A stretch of 17,201 nt of DNA from JBGPHT01 sp041484525 (GCA_041484525.1 JBGPHT010000165.1:1-17201); one strand, 5' to 3'; counted from the stretch's first letter, positions 1 to 7,832 are shown. Numbers and translations: made by a program. Notes: a model not told the origin generated them from the letters alone.

Positions 1-269
1 CGGCCTCGGAATTAACATCGCACGACGGCAGCGAGCGGTAACCTTTTGACGAGTGGTGACGTTACTTAGTCATCTCCCCTCGTGCGCGTTTTTCGAAGGT
101 CTTCGCTCAGAAAAACCCACCTTTACCACAGGCTGCTATGTAAGAATTACGTGTGACGGCTCCCAGTGCTCAGGAAAGCAAGTAGAAGTCATGCTGCGCG
201 CGACGGGATAGTGTCCTAAAGGCATCTTTACAACCTCGAAATTCAAGACCTTCGATTGTGTGTAAACCG
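1..269. other. Intergenic region, no gene recognised
   Basis: No convincing reading frame, RNA gene or repeat array is visible here. The long minus-strand frame that crosses this stretch is the antisense of the downstream oxidoreductase gene and has shadow-type composition rich in His, Arg and Ala. The stretch looks less GC-rich than the genes that follow. It ends directly at a long palindrome. Confidence 0.5.
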
Positions 270-343
270 CATTTCGGTGACAGGCAACGAAATTCCGCGC
301 CAAACGGCGGGCGCGGAAAGTTTCGTAGCCTGTCACCGAAATG
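270..343. repeat. 74-bp near-perfect palindrome (REP/MITE-like)
   Basis: The outer arms catttcggtgacaggc (270-285) and gcctgtcaccgaaatg (328-343) are exact 16-base reverse complements. The inner arms acgaaa/tttcgt (287-292/321-326) and ttccgcgcc/ggcgcggaa (293-301/310-318) are also exact. Only an A:A mismatch (286/327), a 2-base bulge (319-320) and an 8-base loop (302-309) interrupt the structure. It encodes nothing convincing and sits 20 bases before the oxidoreductase start. It could be a dispersed REP-like or non-autonomous mobile element, or a hairpin in the 5' leader of the next gene. A simple terminator is less likely because no T-tract follows. Confidence 0.85.
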
Positions 344-363
344 CAGAGTACTCTAGAAATTTC

Positions 364-1404
364 ATGCCTGTCATATCTGCTTCGATTCTCACTCGCTTCG
401 CCGAAGAGATTTGCCTGGCGGCCGGCGTGCCGCCTCACAAGGCCGCGATCGTTGCGGCGTCGCTGGTGGCGTCGAACCTGCGCGGCGTCGATTCGCATGG
501 CATTCAGCTTCTGCCCTTCTACGTCGACCAGCTCCTGGCCGGCGAGATGGACCCGCGCGCCGATGGCTGCGTGGTGATGGAATCCGGCTCCTGCCTGGTG
601 TTCGATGGCCAGAACGGCCTCGGCCAGTGGGTAGGCGAAACGTGCTGCCAGCACGCCGTCCGCATCGCCGGCGCGAACGGAATGGGGCTGGTGGTGGCGC
701 GCGAATCCAACCATTTCGGCGCTGCCGCCTGGTGGGCGCAGAAGATGCGCGCCGCCGGCCAGATCGGGATCGTCATGTGCAACGCGTCGCCCATCGTTCC
801 GCCGTGGCAAGGCAAAGAGGGCCGCGTCGGCACCAATCCTATCTGTATGTCGGTGCCGGGCCCATGGCTCCTCGATATGGCAACAACCACCGTCGCGGCG
901 GGACGCATCTTCAAAGCCATGATTAACGGGCAACCCGAAGTGCCGGCCGGGTGGGCGTTCGATGCCGACGGCGTCCCGACCACCAACACCGCCGAGGCGT
1001 ACAAGGGTATGCTGATGCCGCTCGGCGGTTACAAAGGCAGCGGCCTGGCGATGATGGTGGAGATCCTCTGCTCGGTGCTGGCGGGCGGCGTGATGCCGAC
1101 CGAGTTGGGCGGGATCCGCCACCGCGGCAAGCACTTGCGCAACAGCCAGATGTTTCTGGCGATCGACGTGGCGCGGTTCATGCCTGTCGAAGAGTTCACG
1201 GCACGCGTGGAGCAGCTTGTCCACATTATTAAGGCCACGCCCGCAGCTCCCGGCTATGACGAAGTCATGGTTGCCGGCGATCCCGAATGGCGGACCGAAG
1301 CCGAGCGATTGAAGAGCGGGATTCCGATTGCGGAAGGCAACTGGGAGTCGTTGGTGAAAGCGGCGGCGCGGGTTAAAGTGCCGGCTCCGCTAGAATGGAT
1401 GTAG
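364..1404 (+). CDS. Ldh-family NAD(P)-dependent oxidoreductase (malate/L-lactate dehydrogenase type)
   Basis: This is a 346-aa cytoplasmic protein of the malate/L-lactate/ureidoglycolate dehydrogenase superfamily (Ldh_2 fold), which reduces or oxidises 2-hydroxy/2-keto acids with NAD(P). The family signature VDSHG is at residues 42-46, with the conserved active-site His45. SNHFG lies at 115-119 and the glycine-rich LGGYKGSG at 220-227. The length is normal for the family (about 330-360). The ATG at 364 was chosen because family members begin close to this point and the upstream part of the frame reads through the palindrome. No clear Shine-Dalgarno is visible. lipA starts one base after the stop, so the two are probably cotranscribed. 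The exact substrate cannot be read from the sequence. Confidence 0.9.
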   Translation: MPVISASILTRFAEEICLAAGVPPHKAAIVAASLVASNLRGVDSHGIQLLPFYVDQLLAGEMDPRADGCVVMESGSCLVFDGQNGLGQWVGETCCQHAVRIAGANGMGLVVARESNHFGAAAWWAQKMRAAGQIGIVMCNASPIVPPWQGKEGRVGTNPICMSVPGPWLLDMATTTVAAGRIFKAMINGQPEVPAGWAFDADGVPTTNTAEAYKGMLMPLGGYKGSGLAMMVEILCSVLAGGVMPTELGGIRHRGKHLRNSQMFLAIDVARFMPVEEFTARVEQLVHIIKATPAAPGYDEVMVAGDPEWRTEAERLKSGIPIAEGNWESLVKAAARVKVPAPLEWM

Positions 1405-1405
1405 C

Positions 1406-2290
1406 GTGCTGGTCACCCTCACCCCGCAGCTCGAACGGCCCAAGTGGCTGCGCGCGCCCGCGCCCCACGGAGAGAATTATCACGAGCTGAAGCAACTCAT
1501 CGAGCGCCTGCGCCTGCACACGGTCTGCGAGTCCGCCGCCTGTCCCAACGTCGGCGAATGCTGGAACCAGCGCACCGCCACGTTCATGATCCTGGGCAAT
1601 GTCTGCACCCGCCGCTGCGGCTTCTGCGCGGTGCAGAAGGGCGCCCCGCTGCCGGTGGATTACGACGAGCCGCAGCGTGTGGCCGAGGCCGTGCGCGTGA
1701 TGGGCCTGAAATTCGCCGTCATCACCAGCGTCAACCGCGACGACCGCGAGGACGGCGGCGCCGAGCTGTTCTCGCTCACCATCCGCGCCATCCGCGAGCG
1801 CGTCCCGGGCTGCGGTGTCGAGGTGCTGATCCCCGATTTTCAGGGCAGCCTGGCCGCCGTCGAAATCGTGATGGACGCGGCGCCTGAGGTCCTCAACCAC
1901 AATACCGAGACGGTGCCGCGCCTCTATCGCCAGGTACGGCTGGGTGCACGCTACGAGCGGTCGCTCGAAGTTCTCGCCCACGCCAAGAAAGTTTCGCCGG
2001 CCATCCCGACCAAATCCGGGCTGATGCTTGGTCTCGGCGAAACTATGGAAGAGGTGATGCAGGTGATGCGCGATCTTCGCGCCCACCACGTGGACATCCT
2101 CACCCTCGGCCAATACCTGCGGCCTTCGGTGAAGCACCTGCCGATCGTGCGTTACGTTCCCCCCGGCGAGTTCGAGGAATTGAAGCGGGCCGGTTACGAG
2201 ATGGGTTTCCGCCACGTGGAATCCGGCCCGCTGGTCCGCAGCTCGTATCACGCCAGCGTGGCGCAGACACTCGAAGCTGCAGGCTGCTAG
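1406..2290 (+). CDS. lipA: Lipoyl synthase
   Basis: This 294-aa radical-SAM enzyme inserts two sulfurs into the octanoyl chain on lipoyl domains of 2-oxoacid dehydrogenases and the glycine cleavage H protein. Both iron-sulfur motifs are present. The LipA-specific auxiliary cluster CX4CX5C is at Cys41, Cys46 and Cys52. The radical-SAM CX3CX2C is at Cys67, Cys71 and Cys74. The C-terminal RSSY motif, whose serine ligates the auxiliary cluster, is at 278-281. The start is GTG, one base after the preceding stop; no alternative start exists upstream in frame, and the N-terminus matches family length. Translational coupling to the oxidoreductase is likely. No lipB or other lipoate gene is in the window. 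Confidence 0.97.
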   Translation: MLVTLTPQLERPKWLRAPAPHGENYHELKQLIERLRLHTVCESAACPNVGECWNQRTATFMILGNVCTRRCGFCAVQKGAPLPVDYDEPQRVAEAVRVMGLKFAVITSVNRDDREDGGAELFSLTIRAIRERVPGCGVEVLIPDFQGSLAAVEIVMDAAPEVLNHNTETVPRLYRQVRLGARYERSLEVLAHAKKVSPAIPTKSGLMLGLGETMEEVMQVMRDLRAHHVDILTLGQYLRPSVKHLPIVRYVPPGEFEELKRAGYEMGFRHVESGPLVRSSYHASVAQTLEAAGC

Positions 2291-2459
2291 GGATAGATCT
2301 GGATCTTGGCTAGCCCTAAAGCTGTTTAGCTTAACCAGGCGTGGGAGAGTTCTCCGATTGCCGATTCGTGAGCGCCTCGCGATAGGCACATCCGCGGGAT
2401 GGCGACAAACCAGCCAAACGGAATCCTAGGAACGCTCGCGACGTGATATTTGGGTCATA

Positions 2460-2867
2460 ATGCCGTTGAGTCGACAAGACTGCATCGACCTGAGCCGCCA
2501 AGTTGAGCGATTGCTTCGGGAATACGACCCGCGCTCTTTCGAACTGATCGTCCGCTCCCGAGACCGCAATAACGACCCGCGCCGGGATCTTGTGGACTTG
2601 GTGCGAACGGTCAGAGATCTTTATGCTGAACGCTCCGGTGGAATGCACGCGGATATCTTGGATCGAGTGAATCACTTTGTCCGACTCCCGGATGGAGGGC
2701 CGATCCGAGGACTTTCCGTAGTCCTTACTGCGGCTGAGAGGGAACTCTACGGAACCGGGGAAGTCAGTTTGGCCGAATTGCCGGATCGCGGCGAATTCCT
2801 TGCAGAGTTGGATCGCATCCGTTCAGAGATCGCCCGAGAGGTTGACTTGTCTGAGGACGGCGGATGA
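2460..2867 (+). CDS. Hypothetical protein, partner of the downstream nuclease-like pseudogene
   Basis: This is a 135-aa protein that I do not recognise. It is soluble and strongly charged, with no signal peptide, membrane segment or cysteine cluster. The sequence looks mostly helical: an amphipathic N-terminal part (about 1-75), a middle stretch VRLPDGGPIRGLSV and an acidic helical C-terminus ending LSEDGG. The stop overlaps the ATG of the next gene (ATGA, 2864-2867), so the two were translationally coupled and probably act together. No strong Shine-Dalgarno precedes the ATG. The region looks lower in GC than lipA, consistent with acquired DNA. The frame is intact although its partner is destroyed. 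A role as immunity, regulatory or complex partner of the nuclease-like protein is only inference. Confidence 0.7.
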   Translation: MPLSRQDCIDLSRQVERLLREYDPRSFELIVRSRDRNNDPRRDLVDLVRTVRDLYAERSGGMHADILDRVNHFVRLPDGGPIRGLSVVLTAAERELYGTGEVSLAELPDRGEFLAELDRIRSEIAREVDLSEDGG

Positions 2868-3530
2868 CGAAGGACAAGATATACAAGCAGCTTGAGCAGG
2901 CGTTTCAACAATACTGTGGCGTACCATTTTCAGTGACACAGGATCTTGTCCCAGCCACTATTCCAGATGGAAAACTGTACGAAGCATACGTTCTAAGTCT
3001 CGTTGTGAGAAACTAGTCACGCGCGAAGGTTACGAACTGGTCCTTGTCGGTGGGGCCAAGCTGCAATGCAATTCAAGAGCTGTGCGGGGCCGATCAACAG
3101 AAACTACTCAAGAATTGAGCTTCGCCGTTTTGGTGTCTGCGTAGCGGAACTGTGGACAGACGTTGAATTTCGATCATTGAGTTTCTCACTGCGGGTTGGA
3201 ACTCTTACGAAGGGTGATTATCATGAGATGGACCTGATCGTGGTAGAGCCCGGACAGCAAGGGCATCCGCCCCACGATTCAGTGTAGCTTGGAGTGGAGT
3301 GTAAGAATACGGGATACCAGAAAGGCATGTTGAAAGAAATCCTGGGCATTCGCCGAGAGCTCAGCTTGCTGAGCGGTGACAAGGCGACAAGGTTCGATTC
3401 TTGGCCCAGATCGTCGGTGCCGGCGGATCCTGCCTCCTGTCTTATTGTTTACTCGACGGACCCCAAGGTTCTCGAATACTCCGCACCGGGAACCATATTT
3501 GGAATTGATTTCTTTCACGAGTCCATGTAG
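2864..3530 (+). pseudogene. Broken PD-(D/E)XK nuclease-like gene
   Basis: Three lesions split one gene of about 220 codons. (a) Frame 1 runs 50 codons from the ATG at 2864 to TAG 3014; restoring one base (C) after AAC 3011-3013 continues it as LVTREGYELVLVGG. (b) A tandem duplication of tgcaa (3062-3066 and 3067-3071) shifts the frame again; removing one copy joins AKLQ to FKS. (c) An in-frame TAG at 3285-3287 lies between HDSV and LGVECKNT, and TGG would be a simple ancestral codon. The repaired protein has HEMDLIVV followed by LGVECK, the D...ExK arrangement of the PD-(D/E)XK nuclease superfamily, then a helix (KGMLKEILGIRREL) and a C-terminal strand region ending FGIDFFHESM. Nuclease activity is inferred; similar folds also occur in non-catalytic proteins. 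Confidence 0.75.
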
Positions 3531-3900
3531 GCTCTCTTGAAAAGCGTCCTGAATTCTGCGCCTTGGTTGCGGGTTTTTCGCGTGGTCTGTGCACGCCGGT
3601 GTCAACCAACGTGCGCGGAGAGCCCGGCCCTGAAGTCCCGACACTTCGTTATGGCGCCGTCCGAGCGGGCATCGGATCTTAGTCTACGGATTGGCGACTA
3701 TAAGTCCATTTGGATTCTAAAGGTAATCGCTGCAACAGGGTCGCACGCGGGACACTCCGCACTCCTCCTCGGCCATGCTCCATAATTGCTGTTTCAGAAA
3801 GGGAATCCGACCGCGCAGCAGGTCCGGTCGCACTAGGTTAGGAATCTGGCCATGAAACCAAGTCCGGGCACAGCGAGAGTTGCCCGTTCTCGAAGAACCG
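3531..3900. other. Intergenic region, no gene recognised
   Basis: Short frames on both strands (for example 3537-3785 + and 3717-3929 -) show neither family resemblance nor convincing starts, and I regard them as chance. The stretch seems less GC-rich than the rest of the window. Its right end carries the promoter of the cytochrome-like gene. It may contain decayed accessory DNA continuing from the broken nuclease-like gene, but no specific remnant could be identified. Confidence 0.45.
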
Positions 3901-3906
3901 TATAAT
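3880..3906 (+). promoter_or_regulatory. Candidate sigma-70-type promoter of the cytochrome c-like gene
   Basis: A perfect TATAAT lies at 3901-3906. TTGCCC at 3880-3885 is a partial -35 match with a rather short 15-base spacer. The gene start at 3949 is 42 bases further down. The -10 is convincing; the -35 is weak. Confidence 0.5.
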
Positions 3907-3937
3907 CGTCGGGGTTCGGAAAAGCGCACTCATAGCC

Positions 3938-3943
3938 GAGGAG
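3938..3943 (+). promoter_or_regulatory. Ribosome binding site GAGGAG
   Basis: GAGGAG is placed five bases before ATG 3949. It fixes the start of the cytochrome-like gene there rather than at upstream in-frame codons, and the peptide that follows begins as a proper signal sequence. Confidence 0.75.
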
Positions 3944-3948
3944 CCCCA

Positions 3949-4856
3949 ATGCAGCCTACATTGAAAACGTCTGCCTGCAGGACGATTGGTGTCGTGGCAG
4001 CGTTGGCAGCCGGATTGATAATCAATTCGCTGGCAGTTCCAACTGCATTTGCAAGTGATGCGATGCCCGCGGCGCAGCAAAACGCGCTGGTGCAAAAGTA
4101 TTGCGCGGTCTGTCACACCGACGCGGCCAGGAACGGCGGCCTGTCTCTCGAACACTTCGACGCGGCCCAAGCAGCCCCCAGCTTGGCGGCCATGATGGTC
4201 AGCAAGCTAACCTCCGGAGTCTCGCTTGAAACCGTGAGGGCGGCGGCTTCCGACCCGAGTGCATCTGCCTTGGTAAACAAGAAGATGAAAAGCGGAGCGA
4301 TGGGCGCGGCAGGCATACCGATACCGGACAAGGCGACAATCGATGCATTGATCGACGCGCTCGCCTCCCAAGCGGCCGGCGCCAATGAGTGGGACGTGAA
4401 TCGCACCCAAGACCCGTCGACGAAGGCGCCGATACTGCGGCGAGTATCCTGCAGGAGCTGCCTGCGGCGAGAAATGCAGGCGAAGCCGCCATGTACCGGT
4501 TGGTGCTCGCTTGCAACGCCGCGACTCACGAAGGCGAGATGCAACTTGCCTGGGCGCCGGTTCCGAAGATGGGCACCCTGTCCGTCGCCGTGGACGGAAG
4601 GGCACCGTTTACGTACGAGGTCGAAGGCACTGAAAAGATGGGCAACGGAAGCCAGGCAACCACGGGGCCGGCGGCGCTTAGCCTCTACGAATCGAAGAAA
4701 GACTCCCAAAGTCAAAGCATGCTGCTGCCGGCAAAAGGGCTACGCATCACAAATCTTTTCCCGAATGAGTCGGTTGAGTTTCCGTTCGGCAATCTGCCTC
4801 AGACGGCGCGTCAGTCGTTCGCGGCGTGTTTCAAAGAGAGCAATACCGGCCAATAG
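3949..4856 (+). pseudogene. Frameshifted secreted monoheme cytochrome c-like protein
   Basis: The first reading frame encodes a signal peptide (hydrophobic about 13-33, predicted cleavage after AFA at 35) and one heme-binding motif CAVCH at residues 52-56. This is followed by NGGLSLE, a context known from planctomycete/acidobacterial cytochrome domains. Met residues in KMKSGAMGAAG could supply the distal heme ligand. Near 4430 the coding potential moves to another frame, which continues as DTAASILQELPAARN and then a beta-rich segment ending at TAG 4854-4856. One missing base in the proline codon after STKA would restore a protein of about 302 aa. The protein would be periplasmic and electron-transfer related; its partner is unknown. 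None of the large DUF1592/1588-type domains often joined to such cytochromes is present. A sequencing error is an alternative explanation for the shift. Confidence 0.7.
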
Positions 4857-4910
4857 CGTTGCAGGTGGGACTGCCGAAATGGATGACGGCATGACCTTCC
4901 TCTACAATCC

Positions 4911-5609
4911 CTACGCCGTTGCCGCTGTGCGCCGTGGTTCGAAGGTGTAGCCGAAGCCGCGGACGGAGTGGATCAAGATTGGGTTGGCGGGATCGGCCTC
5001 GATCTTCTGGCGCAGGCGCAGGACATAGACGTCCACGGCGCGGTCAGTGATGGCGCGATCCTGGCCCCAGACCGAGTTGAGCAGTTGCTCACGGCTGAAC
5101 ACCACACCGGGGCGGTTCATCAAATATTCCAGCAGGCGGAATTCGGTCGCGGTCAGCGCCAGCGGCATGCCGTGGAGACGAACCTGGCGGCTGGAGGGAT
5201 CCAGCTCCAGGCCGCCGGCTTCGAGCATCCGTACCGGCGCCGCCTGGCTGCGGAACTGGAGTTTGATGCGCGCGATCAGTTCACGCACGAAGAACGGCTT
5301 CACCACGTAGTCGTTGGCGCCGATTTCGAGGCCGACGATACGGTCGGTTTCAGACGCGCGCGCCGTGAGAAAGATGACCGGGATCGAGGTCAGATCCGGG
5401 TCCTTGCGAATGCCTTTGCAGATGTCGAGCCCGTCCGAATCGGGGAGCATGATGTCGAGCAGGATGAGATCGGGACGCACCTGGCGGCACAGCTCGATGG
5501 CCCCTTTGCCGGTCTGCAGGCCCGTCATCGAGTAACCCTCTTTCTCCAGGTTGTATCGTAAGAGGGCGAAAAGATCGGTGTCATCTTCGATCAGGAGAAT
5601 CTTCTTCAT
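4911..5609 (-). CDS. OmpR/PhoB-family response regulator (second regulator of the cluster)
   Basis: This is a 232-aa DNA-binding response regulator. The receiver domain (about 1-120) has the acidic pair at Asp9/Asp10, phospho-acceptor Asp52 in LLDIMLP, Thr82 and Lys104. The winged-helix effector domain (about 130-225) has the family motifs LTATEFRLLEYL and the C-terminal SVRGFGYTFE. It follows the histidine kinase on the same strand after 38 bases, with a purine-rich AGGGTAGG before the ATG, so it probably belongs to the same transcript. It closely parallels the first regulator in design but differs in sequence, suggesting an old duplication or a branched signalling arrangement. It converges with the cytochrome-like gene. 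Target genes are unknown. Confidence 0.93.
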   Translation of the reverse strand: MKKILLIEDDTDLFALLRYNLEKEGYSMTGLQTGKGAIELCRQVRPDLILLDIMLPDSDGLDICKGIRKDPDLTSIPVIFLTARASETDRIVGLEIGANDYVVKPFFVRELIARIKLQFRSQAAPVRMLEAGGLELDPSSRQVRLHGMPLALTATEFRLLEYLMNRPGVVFSREQLLNSVWGQDRAITDRAVDVYVLRLRQKIEADPANPILIHSVRGFGYTFEPRRTAATA

Positions 5610-5647
5610 GCCTACCCTACGCTAGCAGTGGCGATGTTACGAAACTG

Positions 5648-7117
5648 TTAAGGTGCCGTGAATTCGGGATTAAGCTGCTCCTCCGGGAGCGCGGATTGCT
5701 CTGCCGGAAGGGTAAAGAAGAAGGTGGATCCCTGGTTGGGAGCGCTCTCGACGCGCGTCACGCCGTTGTGGGCGGCCACCAGGTGCTTGACGATCGACAG
5801 GCCCAGACCAGTGCCGCCCAGTTCCCGGGAGCGCGCCTTGTCCACGCGATAAAAGCGCTCGAAGAGACGCGGCAGGTCCTCGGGGGGAATGCCGGCGCCG
5901 GTGTCGCGTACGAACATCTCCACAAACCGGCCGGCGGGACGCACCCCTACGGTGATGGAGCCGCCGTCGGGCGTGTACTTGATAGCGTTATCCAGGAGGT
6001 TGCTGAGAATTTGCGAAACGGCTTCGCTGTCGCACCAGGCTTCGGCGGCCTCGGGCGAGGGCTCCTGGTCGAGGCGGATATGCTTCTTCTCCGCGATGGG
6101 GCGGACGAGATCGATGGCTTCCCGCAGCAGGGCATTCGCGGGGTAGCATTCGAATTCGAACTTCTGCCGCTTCTGCTCCACCCGCGAGAGCGTGAGCAGG
6201 TCTTCGGTGAGGCGCGCGAGGCGCTCGGCGTTGTGGCGGATGATGCCGAGAAACCGCATGTTGTGTTCGGGTTCGTGGAGCGCGCCGTCCATCAAAGTTT
6301 CGGTATAGCCCTGGATCGATGCCAGCGGGGTGCGAAGTTCGTGCGACACGTTGATTACGAAATCCTTGCGCATCCGCTCCACCTTCTCGAGTTCGGCGTG
6401 CTCGCGATCGAGCTGCTCCACCGTATGCTGCAGGTTTTCGGCGGTCTCGTTGAGAGTTTGCCCGAGCTGGCCGAATTCGCCGCCATCGGTCTCGGCCAGG
6501 CGGGCGCGGAAATTGCCGCGCGCCAGCTCCATGGCAAGCGCCATGATGCGGCCGAAGCGGCGCGAGATCAGACGAGCCATCAGCGCGGCGATGAGAATGG
6601 CGGGAAGAAACGCGACCGCCGTGCTGGCCAGAATCTTGCCGCGGATGCCATGCACCTGGCGGTCGATCTCGGTGGTCGGCACCGCCAGACGGATCGCCAC
6701 CGCGCCGGCGCCGATGGGGGCAGCCACGTAGAGAAACCGGACGCCGATGGTCGCGCTCAGCCGGGAATCGGAGCCGGTGCTGCCGCCGCAGGCCTGCATG
6801 AGCTCCCTGCGCGTGCGGTGGTTTTCCATTTCGGCCGCTTTGGCTTCGGAATCCACCAGGACCTTGCCGTCGCACCGCACCAGCGTGATGCGGCCGCCGG
6901 CGGCCTGCGCCATGGCGCGCGCCGCTTTCTCGTCGAACCGTTCCGGCTCGGGGATGGAGAGCGCCAGCATGTGCACCTTGTCGATGAGCTGTTGCGTCAG
7001 GTTCGAGATGTAAGTGTCGTTCGCCACTTGGGTAGCGAAATAGTCCACCGTCACCAGCGCCAGCGCCAGCAGGCAGAAGACGCCCAGCGTCAGCTTGAGA
7101 AAGATTCTTCCAGTCAA
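5648..7117 (-). CDS. PhoR-like membrane sensor histidine kinase
   Basis: This 489-aa inner-membrane sensor kinase has a first membrane segment at about 7-27, a periplasmic sensor region of about 130 residues and a second membrane segment at about 161-182. HAMP follows (about 183-235). The dimerisation/phospho-acceptor helix carries NVSHELRTPL with His259. The ATPase has the N box LSNLLDNAIKYTP (371-383), G1 DTGAGI (405-410), the F box RLFERFYRV and G2 GGTGLGL (434-440). The start is a TTG at 7117-7115 that overlaps the upstream regulator's TGA stop (TTGA) and is served by GAGGAG. A longer frame reading upstream to 7258 would place an Arg-rich shadow of the regulator gene in front and is rejected. 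The cognate partner is most likely the overlapping upstream regulator. Phosphate sensing is plausible by family but not shown: no pst genes or Pho boxes are in the window. Confidence 0.93.
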   Translation of the reverse strand: MTGRIFLKLTLGVFCLLALALVTVDYFATQVANDTYISNLTQQLIDKVHMLALSIPEPERFDEKAARAMAQAAGGRITLVRCDGKVLVDSEAKAAEMENHRTRRELMQACGGSTGSDSRLSATIGVRFLYVAAPIGAGAVAIRLAVPTTEIDRQVHGIRGKILASTAVAFLPAILIAALMARLISRRFGRIMALAMELARGNFRARLAETDGGEFGQLGQTLNETAENLQHTVEQLDREHAELEKVERMRKDFVINVSHELRTPLASIQGYTETLMDGALHEPEHNMRFLGIIRHNAERLARLTEDLLTLSRVEQKRQKFEFECYPANALLREAIDLVRPIAEKKHIRLDQEPSPEAAEAWCDSEAVSQILSNLLDNAIKYTPDGGSITVGVRPAGRFVEMFVRDTGAGIPPEDLPRLFERFYRVDKARSRELGGTGLGLSIVKHLVAAHNGVTRVESAPNQGSTFFFTLPAEQSALPEEQLNPEFTAP

Positions 7118-7806
7118 GCGCTCTCCTCGAAGCGGTAGCCGAAGCCGCGCACCGTCGTCAGATAGCGCGGGATGTCGGGTTGGGTTTCGATCTGCTCGCG
7201 CAGCCGGCGGACGTGGACGTCGACGGTGCGCGGTGTGACGTAGCGCTGCTCGCCCCACACGGATTCGAGAAGCTGGTCGCGGCTATACGCGCGGCCGGGA
7301 TGCGTCAGAAAGAATTCCAAGAGATGGAATTCGGTGGAAGTGAGTGTGAGCTCCCGGTCGTTCTGGAAGACGCGGCGCGCCGTGCGGTCGAGGCGGAAGG
7401 GGCCGATATCGAGCGCGCCCGGTTCGGCGTCCATCTGCTCGCGGCGCAGGTGCGCTTTCACACGCGCGATCAGCTCGCGCGGGCTGAACGGCTTGGTCAT
7501 GTAATCGTCGCCGCCGATCTCGAGTCCCAGTACGCGATCGACTTCATCGGAGCGCGCCGTGAGAAACAGTACGGGCGTGCGGTTGAGCGCGGGCGACTGC
7601 CGGATCTGGCGGCACAATTCGAAGCCATCGGTGTCGGGAAGCATGACATCCAGCAAAATCAAATCGGGCTTGGCATGTTCCAGCGCTTTCAGCGTGCCTT
7701 TACCGCCTCCGAGCACGTGCGTCTGGTATCCGTTGCGCGTGAGATTGTAGTCGATCAGCGAGGCGAGTTCGGCCTCGTCTTCCACTATGGCGATACGCTT
7801 GGGCAT
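7114..7806 (-). CDS. OmpR/PhoB-family response regulator (first gene of the two-component operon)
   Basis: This 230-aa regulator has a receiver domain with acidic residues Glu9/Asp10, phospho-acceptor Asp53 in LLDVMLP, Thr83 and Lys105. The winged-helix domain (about 130-227) contains LTSTEFHLLEFFL, the recognition-helix region RTVDVHVRRLREQI and the terminal VRGFGYRFE. Its stop codon overlaps the kinase start, so regulator and kinase form a tightly coupled pair, probably PhoB/PhoR-like. The gene is divergent from the RHS operon with only 74 bases between the two starts, which makes mutual control possible. No clear Shine-Dalgarno precedes the ATG. Confidence 0.93.
   Translation of the reverse strand: MPKRIAIVEDEAELASLIDYNLTRNGYQTHVLGGGKGTLKALEHAKPDLILLDVMLPDTDGFELCRQIRQSPALNRTPVLFLTARSDEVDRVLGLEIGGDDYMTKPFSPRELIARVKAHLRREQMDAEPGALDIGPFRLDRTARRVFQNDRELTLTSTEFHLLEFFLTHPGRAYSRDQLLESVWGEQRYVTPRTVDVHVRRLREQIETQPDIPRYLTTVRGFGYRFEESA
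7123..7128 (-). promoter_or_regulatory. Ribosome binding site deciding the kinase TTG start
   Basis: GAGGAG on the minus strand lies inside the last codons of the upstream regulator, five bases before the TTG at 7117. This is the reason for choosing a non-ATG start for the kinase. Confidence 0.7.
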
Positions 7807-7832
7807 GGTTATACCGTGAGGACGGTACGCTT

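Noticed and set aside
136..1224. Minus-strand 362-codon frame opposite the oxidoreductase gene
   Set aside because: It is antisense to a clear family member, is rich in His/Arg/Ala as expected of a shadow frame, and has no recognisable motif.
2291..2345. Possible terminator after lipA (agggatag...ctagccct and aagct...agctt hairpins)
   Set aside because: Stems are short or mismatched and no T-tract follows, so it cannot be supported as a terminator.
1373..2389. Minus-strand 338-codon frame opposite lipA
   Set aside because: It lies entirely across lipA, whose iron-sulfur motifs are unambiguous; it is a GC-driven shadow.
5696..7138. Plus-strand 480-codon frame opposite the histidine kinase
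   Set aside because: It is antisense to a complete kinase with all catalytic boxes.
7118..7258. 47-codon N-terminal extension of the histidine kinase frame
   Set aside because: It would overlap the regulator gene with an Arg/Pro-rich sequence; the TTG with GAGGAG gives a proper membrane-segment start.
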